64,000 bases of DNA from Anaerospora hongkongensis. GTDB taxonomy: Bacteria; Bacillota; Negativicutes; Sporomusales; DSM-15969. The notes beneath the pieces were generated by a model that had not been told where the DNA came from, made no database searches, and worked only from the letters and a program-made list of their open reading frames with translations. The DNA is taken from the NCBI RefSeq assembly GCF_004339805.1, contig NZ_SLUI01000007.1, forward strand, positions 143,061 through 207,060, written 5' to 3'. A program made the translations under genes and the position numbers. Positions 43,609-51,426 of this stretch are shown in pieces; position 1 is the first letter of the stretch, and every line of letters starts with the position of its first letter.

Positions 43609-43636
43609 TTGGCGGTTTAAATTCTGTGATTATAAT
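43609..43636 (+). promoter_or_regulatory. Promoter of the His-rich/ferredoxin/two-component operon
   Basis: TTGGCG (43609-43614), 16-base spacer, TATAAT (43631-43636). It is 30 bp upstream of the first ATG and just after the direct repeats. Confidence 0.55.
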
Positions 43637-43665
43637 GACCTTAAATCGAGTAGGAGGTTGTTATA

Positions 43666-44337
43666 ATGAACAAAATGAAAATACTCTATGATGTGGTAAA
43701 AGCTTTCAAGAACAAAGAAGTGATCAGCGGTGTGTTCACTGCAGATGTGAAAAAAGATGAAACAAGCATTTTTACGATGACTAGCCAGTTTGCCAAGAAT
43801 GTGCTGACCGGTCAGCGAAAGGCTACAATAAACACACAGCTGGACTATGACGGAAAAACGCTGCATTCCGTCGGGGATGCCAAATTTGGCGGCCATGAGG
43901 GACACGGTTTTCATCATGGGATGGGTCATCGGATGGGTCATGGAATGGGCGGCAGAGGCTGCACGATGCGCGAAAAATTCGGCAGACTGACGTTTATGCT
44001 GGGGGTATTAAACGCGCTGGAAGTGACGGAGGATCAAGACAATACCCTTGTGTTAACGCTTAATTCGGTCAACCTGCCTGATGAAGCAAAAGCAATCGTG
44101 CAGGAAAGATTGAGACACGGCGGCTGCCGGCATTCCGGGCATGGCTTTATCCATGAATTCAGCGGACTAACAGAACTTGACTTTACCTTGTCAGTAGTTA
44201 TCGATGAAAGCTGCAATATCAAAAAGGCAGCAGGTTCTGTGAGCGGCATCCGGAAGGACGACCAGCAAGGTCATACACTTAGAGGCAGTGTTGAAGTGAT
44301 TTTTGATGATAAAGAGCAGGAACAGCAATGCTGCTAA
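43666..44337 (+). CDS. Histidine-rich cytoplasmic protein, first gene of the two-component operon
   Basis: A 223-residue protein without signal peptide. A Gly/His/Met-rich stretch lies at about 75-99 (GGHEGHGFHHGMGHRMGHGM), a second His/Cys cluster near 150 (HGGCRHSGHGFIHEF), and the C-terminus ends in QQCC. Between them are two similar-looking beta-rich units (TMTSQFAKNVLTG...; FTLSVVIDESCNIKKAAGSV). It looks metal-binding; I do not know the family. ATG 43666 follows TAGGAGGTTG. Its end overlaps the ferredoxin gene start by 10 bp, and a histidine kinase and OmpR-type regulator follow. Confidence 0.65.
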   Translation: MNKMKILYDVVKAFKNKEVISGVFTADVKKDETSIFTMTSQFAKNVLTGQRKATINTQLDYDGKTLHSVGDAKFGGHEGHGFHHGMGHRMGHGMGGRGCTMREKFGRLTFMLGVLNALEVTEDQDNTLVLTLNSVNLPDEAKAIVQERLRHGGCRHSGHGFIHEFSGLTELDFTLSVVIDESCNIKKAAGSVSGIRKDDQQGHTLRGSVEVIFDDKEQEQQCC

Positions 44338-44528
44338 AGCGGTATATAATTCTTGAGGACCGGTGCACTTCCTGCCAGCACTGTATCACTGCGTGTCCGG
44401 TGGGAGCGATAACATTGTCGGCACAAGGCAAACCGGAAATCCAAATCGCTAAATGCCGGCGCTGCGGTGCCTGCAAAAAAGCCTGCCAGCACCGGGCTGT
44501 TACTACCCGTGTAAAACTGCGGTTTTAA
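44328..44528 (+). CDS. 4Fe-4S ferredoxin-like protein
   Basis: A 66-residue protein with two clusters: CTSCQHCITACPVGAI and CRRCGACKKACQHRAV. The first is a standard C-x2-C-x2-C-x3-CP motif; the second is C-x2-C-x2-C-x3-C but lacks the final Pro. Short N- and C-tails. ATG at 44328 overlaps the His-rich gene stop, so the two are co-translated. It may exchange electrons with the His-rich protein or sense redox state; this is inference. Confidence 0.85.
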   Translation: MLLKRYIILEDRCTSCQHCITACPVGAITLSAQGKPEIQIAKCRRCGACKKACQHRAVTTRVKLRF

Positions 44529-44531
44529 TAC

Positions 44532-44570
44532 GGCAATTGGGCGCAAAGACAATTTGCGCCCAATTTGCCA
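44532..44570 (+). other. Strong hairpin between ferredoxin and kinase genes
   Basis: Perfect 13-base stem AATTGGGCGCAAA (44535-44547)/TTTGCGCCCAATT (44553-44565) with a five-base loop GACAA. The following bases are TGCCATATCG, without a T run, so it is not a clear terminator; it could shield or process the mRNA so that the kinase genes are expressed at a lower level. Confidence 0.6.
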
Positions 44571-44600
44571 TATCGTACAGCAAAGAATTAAGGATGACAG

Positions 44601-45782
44601 GTGAGGAGTATGTTCAGACATCCAAAGCACCCCAAAGTTAACCGCCATACCGCCGGACCAGAGCAGCGCAGCTTTCATGGCAGGTGGCACCACCGTCATG
44701 AAATGCGCCATAGACACTTTATGCACCACTATAAATATTTCCGTTTTTTCCGGCCAGTCGGTCTGGCGTTTTCTCTGTTAATCCTTTACTTAATGTTTAG
44801 CTGGATAGGGATAAAAGAGACGGGAGTTATTGTAGGGGCTTTGATTATTGCGAAAGAAATAGCGCAGTTTTTCTTCCTCCTACGCCTGGAGAAACGGATA
44901 TTTAAACCGATGGAAAAAATTAAGCATGGCCTGGATGAAGTGGCAACAGGCAATTACAATGTTAAAGTGGAATATTGTCAGCCCAATGATCTGGAATTGC
45001 TAATCTATGCGTTTAATGACATGACGGAGAAACTGTACGAAGGGGAAAAATTGCAATCTGCTTATGAAGAGAACCGCAAGGCACTGATCGCAAATATTTC
45101 GCATGATCTCAAAACTCCGGTGACCGCAATCCAGGGGTACATTGAAGCGCTGCTGGAGGGCAATGTTGCGGACGAAAGCAAGACCAAATACTTCAAAACG
45201 ATCTATAATAACGCAACATACTTAAACAAGCTGATTGATGATCTTTTCTTATTTTCCAAATTGGATATGCAAAAGCTTGGTCTCCAGTATGAGCGAGTAT
45301 CAATTGGCAAATTTATGGGCGACCTGATGGAAGAGTTTCAATTCAATTTTTCAGAAGAGAATATCCAGCTTCACTACCTGGATACGCTGAGTGAGGACGT
45401 GGCGGTTAAGCTGGACGGCAAGAGAATGCAGCAAGCCTTTACTAATATCCTGACCAATGCTGTTCAGCATGGCCCGGAGAGCGGTTTAGTGCTGCACGTG
45501 AGGCTTTACCGGCAGGAAAACCTGATCGGCATTGACATACAGGACAATGGACCAGGAATACCGGAAGACAAGCTGGCGTATATTTTTGACCGTTTTTACC
45601 GCATTGAGACGGAACGGCCCAAAAACATTGCTGGTACAGGTCTGGGTCTGGCCATTGCCAAGGAACTTGTTGAAGCTCATGGCGGCACTATTCGGGCTGT
45701 AAGTCCCGGATGCCAGGGTACCTGCTTTACCATTCTGCTGCCTGTTTATGATCAAGCTGCCGAGGAGGAACGCTGCGAGTGA
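44601..45782 (+). CDS. Sensor histidine kinase with His-rich N-terminus
   Basis: A 393-residue kinase. The cytoplasmic N-tail of about 50 residues is very His-rich (HPKHPKVNRH, FHGRWHHRHEMRHRHFMHHY). Two membrane segments (about 55-72, 77-93) with almost no outside loop, HAMP (about 98-150), the phospho-acceptor HDLKTP (about 169) and the ATPase domain (N box TNILTNAVQHGP, G1 DNGPGIP, G2 GTGLGLAIAK). It probably senses an internal or membrane signal, possibly metal given the His tail. Start is GTG 44601 (AAGGA upstream) or ATG 44610. Overlaps the regulator by GTGA. Confidence 0.85.
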   Translation: MRSMFRHPKHPKVNRHTAGPEQRSFHGRWHHRHEMRHRHFMHHYKYFRFFRPVGLAFSLLILYLMFSWIGIKETGVIVGALIIAKEIAQFFFLLRLEKRIFKPMEKIKHGLDEVATGNYNVKVEYCQPNDLELLIYAFNDMTEKLYEGEKLQSAYEENRKALIANISHDLKTPVTAIQGYIEALLEGNVADESKTKYFKTIYNNATYLNKLIDDLFLFSKLDMQKLGLQYERVSIGKFMGDLMEEFQFNFSEENIQLHYLDTLSEDVAVKLDGKRMQQAFTNILTNAVQHGPESGLVLHVRLYRQENLIGIDIQDNGPGIPEDKLAYIFDRFYRIETERPKNIAGTGLGLAIAKELVEAHGGTIRAVSPGCQGTCFTILLPVYDQAAEEERCE

Positions 45783-46468
45783 AACAGATTCTGATTATCG
45801 AAGACGACTGTGATATTGCCGAACTTGAACGGGATTACCTGCAACTGAACGGATATAAAGTAGAAATTGTCCACGATGGCCTGGCTGGCTTAAAAAAGGC
45901 ATTAACAGGCAGTTATGATGTTGTGGTGGTTGATCTCATGCTGCCTCACAAGAATGGCTATGAGATTATTAAAGAATTGCGCAAGACCCAGGAAATACCC
46001 ATTATCGTTGTTTCGGCAAAAAATGAAGATATTGATAAAATCAGAGGCTTAGACTTTGGGGCTGATGATTATCTTACCAAGCCTTTTAGTCCGGCTGAGC
46101 TGACAGCCCGTATCAAAGCACATATTAAGCGCTACGAGAGACTTAGAGGGCATATGACCAGTTACGAAGTCATTCAATACAAGGGGCTTGAAATTGATAC
46201 GGCCTCTCATAAAGTCTTTGTTGATACGAGAGAAGTACAGCTGACGACAAAAGAATATGAGCTGCTGCTATTTTTGGCTTCTAACCCGAATATTGTTTTC
46301 AGCAAGGAACGTATTTTTGATACCATCTGGAACGAGGAATATTGTGGTGACACAGCAACAGTAGCGGTTCACATTCAAAAAATTCGCCGGAAGATTGAGA
46401 AGAACCCGGCAAATCCCGAATATATCGAGACTCTTTGGGGAGCAGGCTACCGGTTTAATCCGGTGTAG
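45779..46468 (+). CDS. OmpR family response regulator
   Basis: A 229-residue regulator: receiver domain (IIEDDCDIAEL; phospho-acceptor Asp in VVVDLMLPHKNG near residue 52; Lys in YLTKPFSPAE) and a C-terminal winged helix (REVQLTTKEYELLLFLASNP to IRRKIEKNPANPEYIETLWG, GYRF). Partner of the preceding kinase, whose stop overlaps its GTG start. The direct repeats at 43581 upstream of the operon are a likely target. Confidence 0.9.
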   Translation: MKQILIIEDDCDIAELERDYLQLNGYKVEIVHDGLAGLKKALTGSYDVVVVDLMLPHKNGYEIIKELRKTQEIPIIVVSAKNEDIDKIRGLDFGADDYLTKPFSPAELTARIKAHIKRYERLRGHMTSYEVIQYKGLEIDTASHKVFVDTREVQLTTKEYELLLFLASNPNIVFSKERIFDTIWNEEYCGDTATVAVHIQKIRRKIEKNPANPEYIETLWGAGYRFNPV

Positions 46469-46707
46469 CTCCTTTTTTTATATCACGGGGACGGTTCCAT
46501 TGATGCATTGCCAATCTCTAGGTATACATATTTTGGCTGCTTCCTGGTTAAATAAATACCATCAGTGCTTTTATACGGTGACTAGACGCCTAGCAAATGT
46601 ACTACTAAAGAGTCCGTCATATGGTGGCAAGGAAAACAGTTCCCACAACAGATCAGATTTGTTATAATAATGAAAATCATGCCCCAATTTGAAAGTTGAG
46701 TGATCTG
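46469..46707. other. Intergenic stretch with a possible REP-like motif
   Basis: It holds CACGGGGACGGTTCC (46483-46497), a motif that recurs near Y1-type (RAYT) transposases in Firmicutes, but no transposase or second clear copy is seen. A TATAAT at 46663-46668 could serve the GGDEF gene, but its -35 is poor. Confidence 0.35.
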
Positions 46708-48216
46708 ATGCGGTTTTTACATAGAATAACGTTATTACTCAGTGGATTAGTTATTATCAGCAGTATCATACAATTCGTTGTTTTTGATCGGTTTTTTCTT
46801 ACCACTACAGACTCGCTATTATTAACAACGAATGAAAAAGCAGCGATGAATGTAGCTGAGCAGCTATTGGGTTACTTTCATAACACGGCCGACTCTTTGA
46901 AGACTGTTGCAGCTAATCGCCGCATAAGACAGGATCAGGAACTGCTTGATGAAGTGAACAGGCTTATCCCTGCTATTGATATGCTCATGGTTCTGGACAA
47001 AAGTGGAACAATTTCTTTGGTCAGCGGCAATACAAATGATATTACTGTGTTCAATTTATCAGATAGGGATTATTTTCAGCGGGCAATCAAAGGGGAAACC
47101 TATATCAGCGGCGTTTTTACGAGTCCCTGGGGCCGGAAGGTTATTGCAATTGCTACCCCTATTTGGGAAAATGGTAAGATTTCCGGGGTAGTTGTTGGTG
47201 TGTGCCGACTTCATGGCCCAAGTTTAACGTCGCTGTTTGACAATAAGACTTTTGGCCGGGGTGGATTTATTACGATACTGGATAATGAAGGTATTGTCGT
47301 TTATCATACCGATAAGGAGCGTATCGGGAAAAAGGGAGCAATTGCTGAGCTTGTGGAAGGTGTGTCGGGAGCAAAAATAGGGAAAAACTATACCGGTATG
47401 GACCAGTATATTGGCTATAGTAAGGTTTCCGAATTAAACTGGACAGTTAGTGTTATTACACCGACAGCTGAAATTGCCAAAACCCGCAGGATTATCATAT
47501 TGGAAATGCTGGCTGTGTCTATATTTGCTATCCTAACCATCATTGGCATCGGGACATATACCGTTCGCCGCTATACAAAGCCATTGGCTATGCTTTTAGA
47601 AGGGTTCAGTTCGATTAAAAAAGGCAGTTATAAACAAATTCCGTCCGAGGGTTATGCAGCGGAATTCGACATGATGATTCAAGTGTATAATGATACTGTT
47701 AAAAGGCTGGAAGAGGTCCATACGACATTAGAGGGAGCTGCCGGTTTAGATGAATTGACAAAAGTATATAATCGCAGGTCTTTTGAAAAAATGGTAAATA
47801 CGATTGAAACTGAAATTCAAAACCATATGCTGCAGCATGTGGGGATTATGATCATGGATATCGATTACTTTAAGCAAATCAATGATTCCCAAGGTCATTT
47901 ATGCGGAGATGAAGTATTAAGAAAAATTGCTGCAATCATAGTGTCGGTCGTAGGAGCCAGAGCCGTATTTCGCTTCGGGGGTGATGAATTTGCCGTCATC
48001 ACGCGAAACAGTACAGATGCTGAGGTTGCTGATATGGCAGAAGAAATCCGCTCGCGGTGTGAAAAATCGTTGAATGGATATACGGTAAGTATAGGTATGG
48101 CGGTCTATCCCGGCAACACCGATTCAGTCAATGAGTTACTGCATTTAGCGGATAAGGCACTGTATACCAGCAAAGAATTTAGAAATAAGGTAACCGCATA
48201 TAAAGGGAAACAGTAG
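46708..48216 (+). CDS. Diguanylate cyclase with Cache sensor domain
   Basis: A 502-residue membrane protein. Membrane helix (about 6-28), extracytoplasmic dCache-type domain (about 35-260; VLDKSGTISLVSG, LSDRDYFQRAIKGETYISGV), second helix (about 265-288), HAMP-like region and a GGDEF domain with the intact RFGGDEFAVI motif (about 421-430), so it should make cyclic di-GMP. There is no inhibitory RxxD at the usual position upstream. ATG 46708 is chosen; TTG 46696 is an alternative and neither has a strong ribosome site. Monocistronic. Confidence 0.9.
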   Translation: MRFLHRITLLLSGLVIISSIIQFVVFDRFFLTTTDSLLLTTNEKAAMNVAEQLLGYFHNTADSLKTVAANRRIRQDQELLDEVNRLIPAIDMLMVLDKSGTISLVSGNTNDITVFNLSDRDYFQRAIKGETYISGVFTSPWGRKVIAIATPIWENGKISGVVVGVCRLHGPSLTSLFDNKTFGRGGFITILDNEGIVVYHTDKERIGKKGAIAELVEGVSGAKIGKNYTGMDQYIGYSKVSELNWTVSVITPTAEIAKTRRIIILEMLAVSIFAILTIIGIGTYTVRRYTKPLAMLLEGFSSIKKGSYKQIPSEGYAAEFDMMIQVYNDTVKRLEEVHTTLEGAAGLDELTKVYNRRSFEKMVNTIETEIQNHMLQHVGIMIMDIDYFKQINDSQGHLCGDEVLRKIAAIIVSVVGARAVFRFGGDEFAVITRNSTDAEVADMAEEIRSRCEKSLNGYTVSIGMAVYPGNTDSVNELLHLADKALYTSKEFRNKVTAYKGKQ

Positions 48217-48226
48217 GCAAAAGGAA

Positions 48227-48255
48227 TTGACAAAAACACTGTTTCCTGGTAACTT
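48227..48255 (+). promoter_or_regulatory. Possible promoter of the TetR gene
   Basis: TTGACA (48227-48232), 17-base spacer, TAACTT (48250-48255). The -35 is perfect and the -10 poor. It lies just before the palindrome at 48266. Confidence 0.45.
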
Positions 48256-48265
48256 TATCCATAAG

Positions 48266-48283
48266 GGAATGAACGTTCATTCC
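48266..48283. promoter_or_regulatory. Perfect 18-bp palindrome, candidate TetR operator
   Basis: GGAATGAACGTTCATTCC, a perfect palindrome, 30 bp before the TetR start codon and about 10 bp after the likely -10. Such GAACGTTC-type palindromes are typical operators of TetR proteins, so autoregulation is likely. Confidence 0.65.
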
Positions 48284-48312
48284 GGTTACTAGAATTTTAT
48301 AGGGAGACAGTA

Positions 48313-48885
48313 ATGGACGAAAAATTACCGGATAAAAAAGCTGCCGCTCTTCAGGCGGCGCTGAAGCTGATAGCCGAACAAGGCTTTCATGGCACACCCA
48401 TGTCGCAAATCGCCCAACAGGCAAATGTAGGTGTGGGAACAATTTATCGCTATTTCGCCAGCAAAGAAGAATTGATTAATGAGCTGTATATTCATGTAAA
48501 ATCACGGCTTGCCCGGCACACGCTTCGCCATTATACGGAGAGTTTGCCTGTGCATGAAAGCTTTATCCTGCTGCTGCGCAATATAATCGCTTACTTTCGT
48601 GACAACCCGCAGGAACTTTATTTTATGGAGCAGTATGCCAATTCGCCGCTAATTACCGCAGCAACACACGCAGAGGGATTACGCATGTTTGCACCGGTCA
48701 ATACTATGTTTATCAGAGCCAGGGAAGAGGGCCTGCTTAAGGAGCTGCCTTTGGAAATGCTGAGTACGCTTGCCTATGGGGCAACGATTTCTCTGGTGAA
48801 GCTTTGTCTGTCAGGTAAAGCAGAATTAGCGGATGCTGCACTTGATGCCGGTGTAGATGCCATATGGGATGCGGTCAAGAAATAG
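48313..48885 (+). CDS. TetR family transcriptional regulator
   Basis: A 190-residue TetR protein. N-terminal helix-turn-helix: KAAALQAALKLIAEQGFHGT, PMSQIAQQANVGVGTIYRYF, ASKEELINELY (about residues 7-58). The helical C-terminal ligand domain is not assigned. ATG 48313 follows AGGGAG. The aldo/keto reductase gene follows 46 bp downstream, so the two likely share a transcript and the regulator may respond to a substrate of that enzyme. The palindrome upstream is the likely operator. Confidence 0.92.
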   Translation: MDEKLPDKKAAALQAALKLIAEQGFHGTPMSQIAQQANVGVGTIYRYFASKEELINELYIHVKSRLARHTLRHYTESLPVHESFILLLRNIIAYFRDNPQELYFMEQYANSPLITAATHAEGLRMFAPVNTMFIRAREEGLLKELPLEMLSTLAYGATISLVKLCLSGKAELADAALDAGVDAIWDAVKK

Positions 48886-48931
48886 TTTGGACTAAAAAGT
48901 AGGAAAGTACGAGAATGAGGGAGGAATTCAC

Positions 48932-50089
48932 ATGTTGTACAGAAAGTTTGGTAAGACGAATGAAATGGTATCTGTTTTAGGATTTGGCTGTATGCGGCTG
49001 CCGGTTATCGGTGGCGATCCGACCCAGATCGACGAAGCTCAGGCCGTGAAAATGGTCCGCTATGCAATTGACAATGGGGTAAATTATGTAGATACTGCTT
49101 ATCCCTATCACGGCACCGGTTTTACTCACGGCGGAGCAAGTGAGCCATTTGTCGGCAAGGCACTGCAAGACGGTTACCGGGAAAAAGTGAAGCTGGCTAC
49201 GAAGCTTCCCAGCTGGCTGATTAAAACACGAGCGGATATGGATCGCTATTTAAATGAGCAGCTGGAGCGGCTGCAAACCGATCATATTGATTTTTACTTG
49301 GTCCATTCTTTAAATTCTGGTGTTTGGCCGAAATTGAAGGAAGCTGGTATTAGCGAATTTTTAAATACAGCGCTCAAAGACGGAAGAATTAAATATGCCG
49401 GTTTTTCTTTTCATGATCAAAAAGAGTTGTTTAAGGAAATTGTCGATTATTATGACTGGTCTTTCTGCCAGATTCAGTATAACTATTTGGACGAAGACTA
49501 CCAGGCCGGCAAAGAAGGCTTAGAATATGCAGCGAAGAAGAATTTAGGGATTGTCATTATGGAACCGTTACGAGGGGGGAACATTGTAAATCTGCCGCAA
49601 GCAGCAAAAGCAGTAATTGACCGGGCTGACAAGAAAAAGTCACCGGCCGAATGGGGGTTGCGCTGGGTCTGGAATCATCCGGAAGTATCAGTTGTATTAA
49701 GTGGTATGTCGGCAATGGAACAGGTTGTTGAAAATATCAAAGTGGCGCAAGATGCTCAGCCCAATTCGTTCACTGCTCAGGAAACGGCAATTATTGACGA
49801 AGTGAAGCAAATCTTTACGGAAAGAATCAGAGTGAATTGTACGGCTTGTTCGTATTGCATGCCCTGTCCGGCAGGCATTAATATTCCCGGCTGTTTTGCA
49901 ACCTATAATGACCATTGGGTCTTTGACGAAACTCCTGCAGCGAAGCAGCGGTATGGAATTATAACCAAAATGGCATCGCCTGCTTCCGCCTGTATCGAGT
50001 GTGGGAAATGTGAAAGTCACTGCCCACAGGGGATTGGCATTCGCAATGAGCTGAAGCAGGTAAAAGAGTTATTTGAGCAGCAGAATTAA
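48932..50089 (+). CDS. Aldo/keto reductase with C-terminal 4Fe-4S domain
   Basis: A 385-residue COG1453-type oxidoreductase. Aldo/keto reductase barrel: LGFGCMRLPVIG, NYVDTAYPYHG (catalytic Asp/Tyr), KLATKLPSW, HIDFYLVHS (His). The C-terminal ferredoxin-like part has CTACSYCMPCPAGI and CIECGKCESHCPQGI, so it binds two [4Fe-4S] clusters or similar. NAD(P)H-linked reduction of a carbonyl is likely; substrate unknown. ATG 48932 follows GGGAGGAA. It lies downstream of TetR and probably is its target. Confidence 0.92.
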   Translation: MLYRKFGKTNEMVSVLGFGCMRLPVIGGDPTQIDEAQAVKMVRYAIDNGVNYVDTAYPYHGTGFTHGGASEPFVGKALQDGYREKVKLATKLPSWLIKTRADMDRYLNEQLERLQTDHIDFYLVHSLNSGVWPKLKEAGISEFLNTALKDGRIKYAGFSFHDQKELFKEIVDYYDWSFCQIQYNYLDEDYQAGKEGLEYAAKKNLGIVIMEPLRGGNIVNLPQAAKAVIDRADKKKSPAEWGLRWVWNHPEVSVVLSGMSAMEQVVENIKVAQDAQPNSFTAQETAIIDEVKQIFTERIRVNCTACSYCMPCPAGINIPGCFATYNDHWVFDETPAAKQRYGIITKMASPASACIECGKCESHCPQGIGIRNELKQVKELFEQQN

Positions 50090-50104
50090 ATCGTAATATT
50101 TCGT

Positions 50105-50134
50105 AAGACAAACAGCCTGGTTTGACCGTATAAT
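50105..50134 (+). promoter_or_regulatory. Promoter of the alkylation repair pair
   Basis: AAGACA (50105-50110), 18-base spacer, TATAAT (50129-50134), about 38 bp before the ogt start. Confidence 0.5.
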
Positions 50135-50171
50135 GAGTTTAGAGTGCGGTCTGCGCAGGAGGACAAGGCTA

Positions 50172-50642
50172 ATGAAAACGGTGTTTTTTTATCAAACCTG
50201 TATTGGGAAGCTAGCTATCGCTGAAGATGGGCAGGCAGTTACGAATCTGTATTTTGATGAGGGGGCTATTCCGCACGAAGCGATATACGAAGAAACCGGA
50301 CTGCTCTGTGAGGCAGGCCGGCAATTACAGGAATATCTTGCAGGAAGCCGCCAGGCGTTCGATCTTCCGCTGGCACCTGAAGGAACAGTATTTATGCAGC
50401 GGGTATGGGAAGCTTTGCTGACGATCCCTTATGGCGAAACGCGAACCTACCGGGAAATCGCTGAAGCTATCGGCAGTCCAACTGCCGCCAGGGCAGTAGG
50501 GCATGCTAACAGCAAAAATCCCCTGTCCCTATTCATACCCTGCCACCGGGTAATTGGAGCCCGGGGAGAGCTTACCGGTTACCTGGGGGGGTTAGATAGG
50601 AAACAATTTTTGCTTGAGCTGGAAAAACGGATAAAAAGCTAA
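50172..50642 (+). CDS. ogt: Methylated-DNA--protein-cysteine methyltransferase
   Basis: A 156-residue O6-alkylguanine-DNA alkyltransferase. The active site FIPCHRVIG (Cys in PCHR, about residue 126) and GETRTYREIAEAIGSPTAAR (DNA-binding helix) are complete. It repairs O6-methylguanine by transferring the methyl group to its Cys. ATG at 50172 follows AGGAGG; the longer frame from 50133 is rejected. The AlkA-like gene follows after 22 bp, making an alkylation-repair pair. Confidence 0.93.
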   Translation: MKTVFFYQTCIGKLAIAEDGQAVTNLYFDEGAIPHEAIYEETGLLCEAGRQLQEYLAGSRQAFDLPLAPEGTVFMQRVWEALLTIPYGETRTYREIAEAIGSPTAARAVGHANSKNPLSLFIPCHRVIGARGELTGYLGGLDRKQFLLELEKRIKS

Positions 50643-50664
50643 GTTGGAAGTAGGGACGACGCTA

Positions 50665-51267
50665 GTGGCGATATTTCAGTATGGACAAAAAGAGCTCGAC
50701 TATTTAAAAAAGAAGGACAAAAAACTGGGCGAAGCAATTAAGCGTATCGGGTTTATTGAGCGCGAAGTTATTCCTGACTTATTTACTGCCCTGGTAAATA
50801 GCATTGTGGCGCAGCAGATTTCCATGAAGGCCGTAGATACCATTTGGGGGCGCATGCAGGAGCGTTTTGGTGAAATAACGGCTGAAAACATGGCCGAGCA
50901 GGCGGTTGAGGATGTGCAGCAGTGCGGCATGACCATGAAGAAGGCTGTCTGGATAAAAAACATTGCTAAAGCGGTGTCGCAGGGGGAGCTTAACCTGAAT
51001 GAGCTTTCGCAGCTGTCTGATGAGGAAGTCTGCAGGCGCCTTTGTTCACTAAATGGGATTGGCTTGTGGACTGCCGAGATGTTAATGACCTTTTCTTTAC
51101 AGCGAAAAGACGTGGTAAGCTGGGGAGACCTTGCTATCCGGCGGGGAATGATGCGGTTGTATCATCATAAGAAGCTGGATAAGGCGAAATTTGAAAGATA
51201 TAAAAAGCGCTATTCCCCTTATGGCACAATTGCTTCCTTGTATCTTTGGCGCCTATCAGCAGAGTAA
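50665..51267 (+). CDS. DNA-3-methyladenine glycosylase II family protein (AlkA-like)
   Basis: A 200-residue HhH-GPD glycosylase. It shows the helix-hairpin-helix (LCSLNGIGLWTAEMLMTFSL, about 128-147) and the catalytic Asp in WGDLAIRRGMMRLY (about 153-166). It removes alkylated bases. GTG 50665 has AGGGA at good spacing; TTG 50644 directly after the ogt stop is an alternative. It forms an operon with ogt. Confidence 0.87.
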   Translation: MAIFQYGQKELDYLKKKDKKLGEAIKRIGFIEREVIPDLFTALVNSIVAQQISMKAVDTIWGRMQERFGEITAENMAEQAVEDVQQCGMTMKKAVWIKNIAKAVSQGELNLNELSQLSDEEVCRRLCSLNGIGLWTAEMLMTFSLQRKDVVSWGDLAIRRGMMRLYHHKKLDKAKFERYKKRYSPYGTIASLYLWRLSAE

Positions 51268-51426
51268 GTTCAGGAGATGCCTGGTATATCGAAAGATAGC
51301 ATACCGGGTATTTTTTTGTATTCTATGCTCAAGCAATATCAGAAACAGGATTTTAACCATATACGGGGAATGATTATTTATTAGATAATTCTGTTTCTTA
51401 TTTTGCTGCGGGGAGTGAGTATACGC

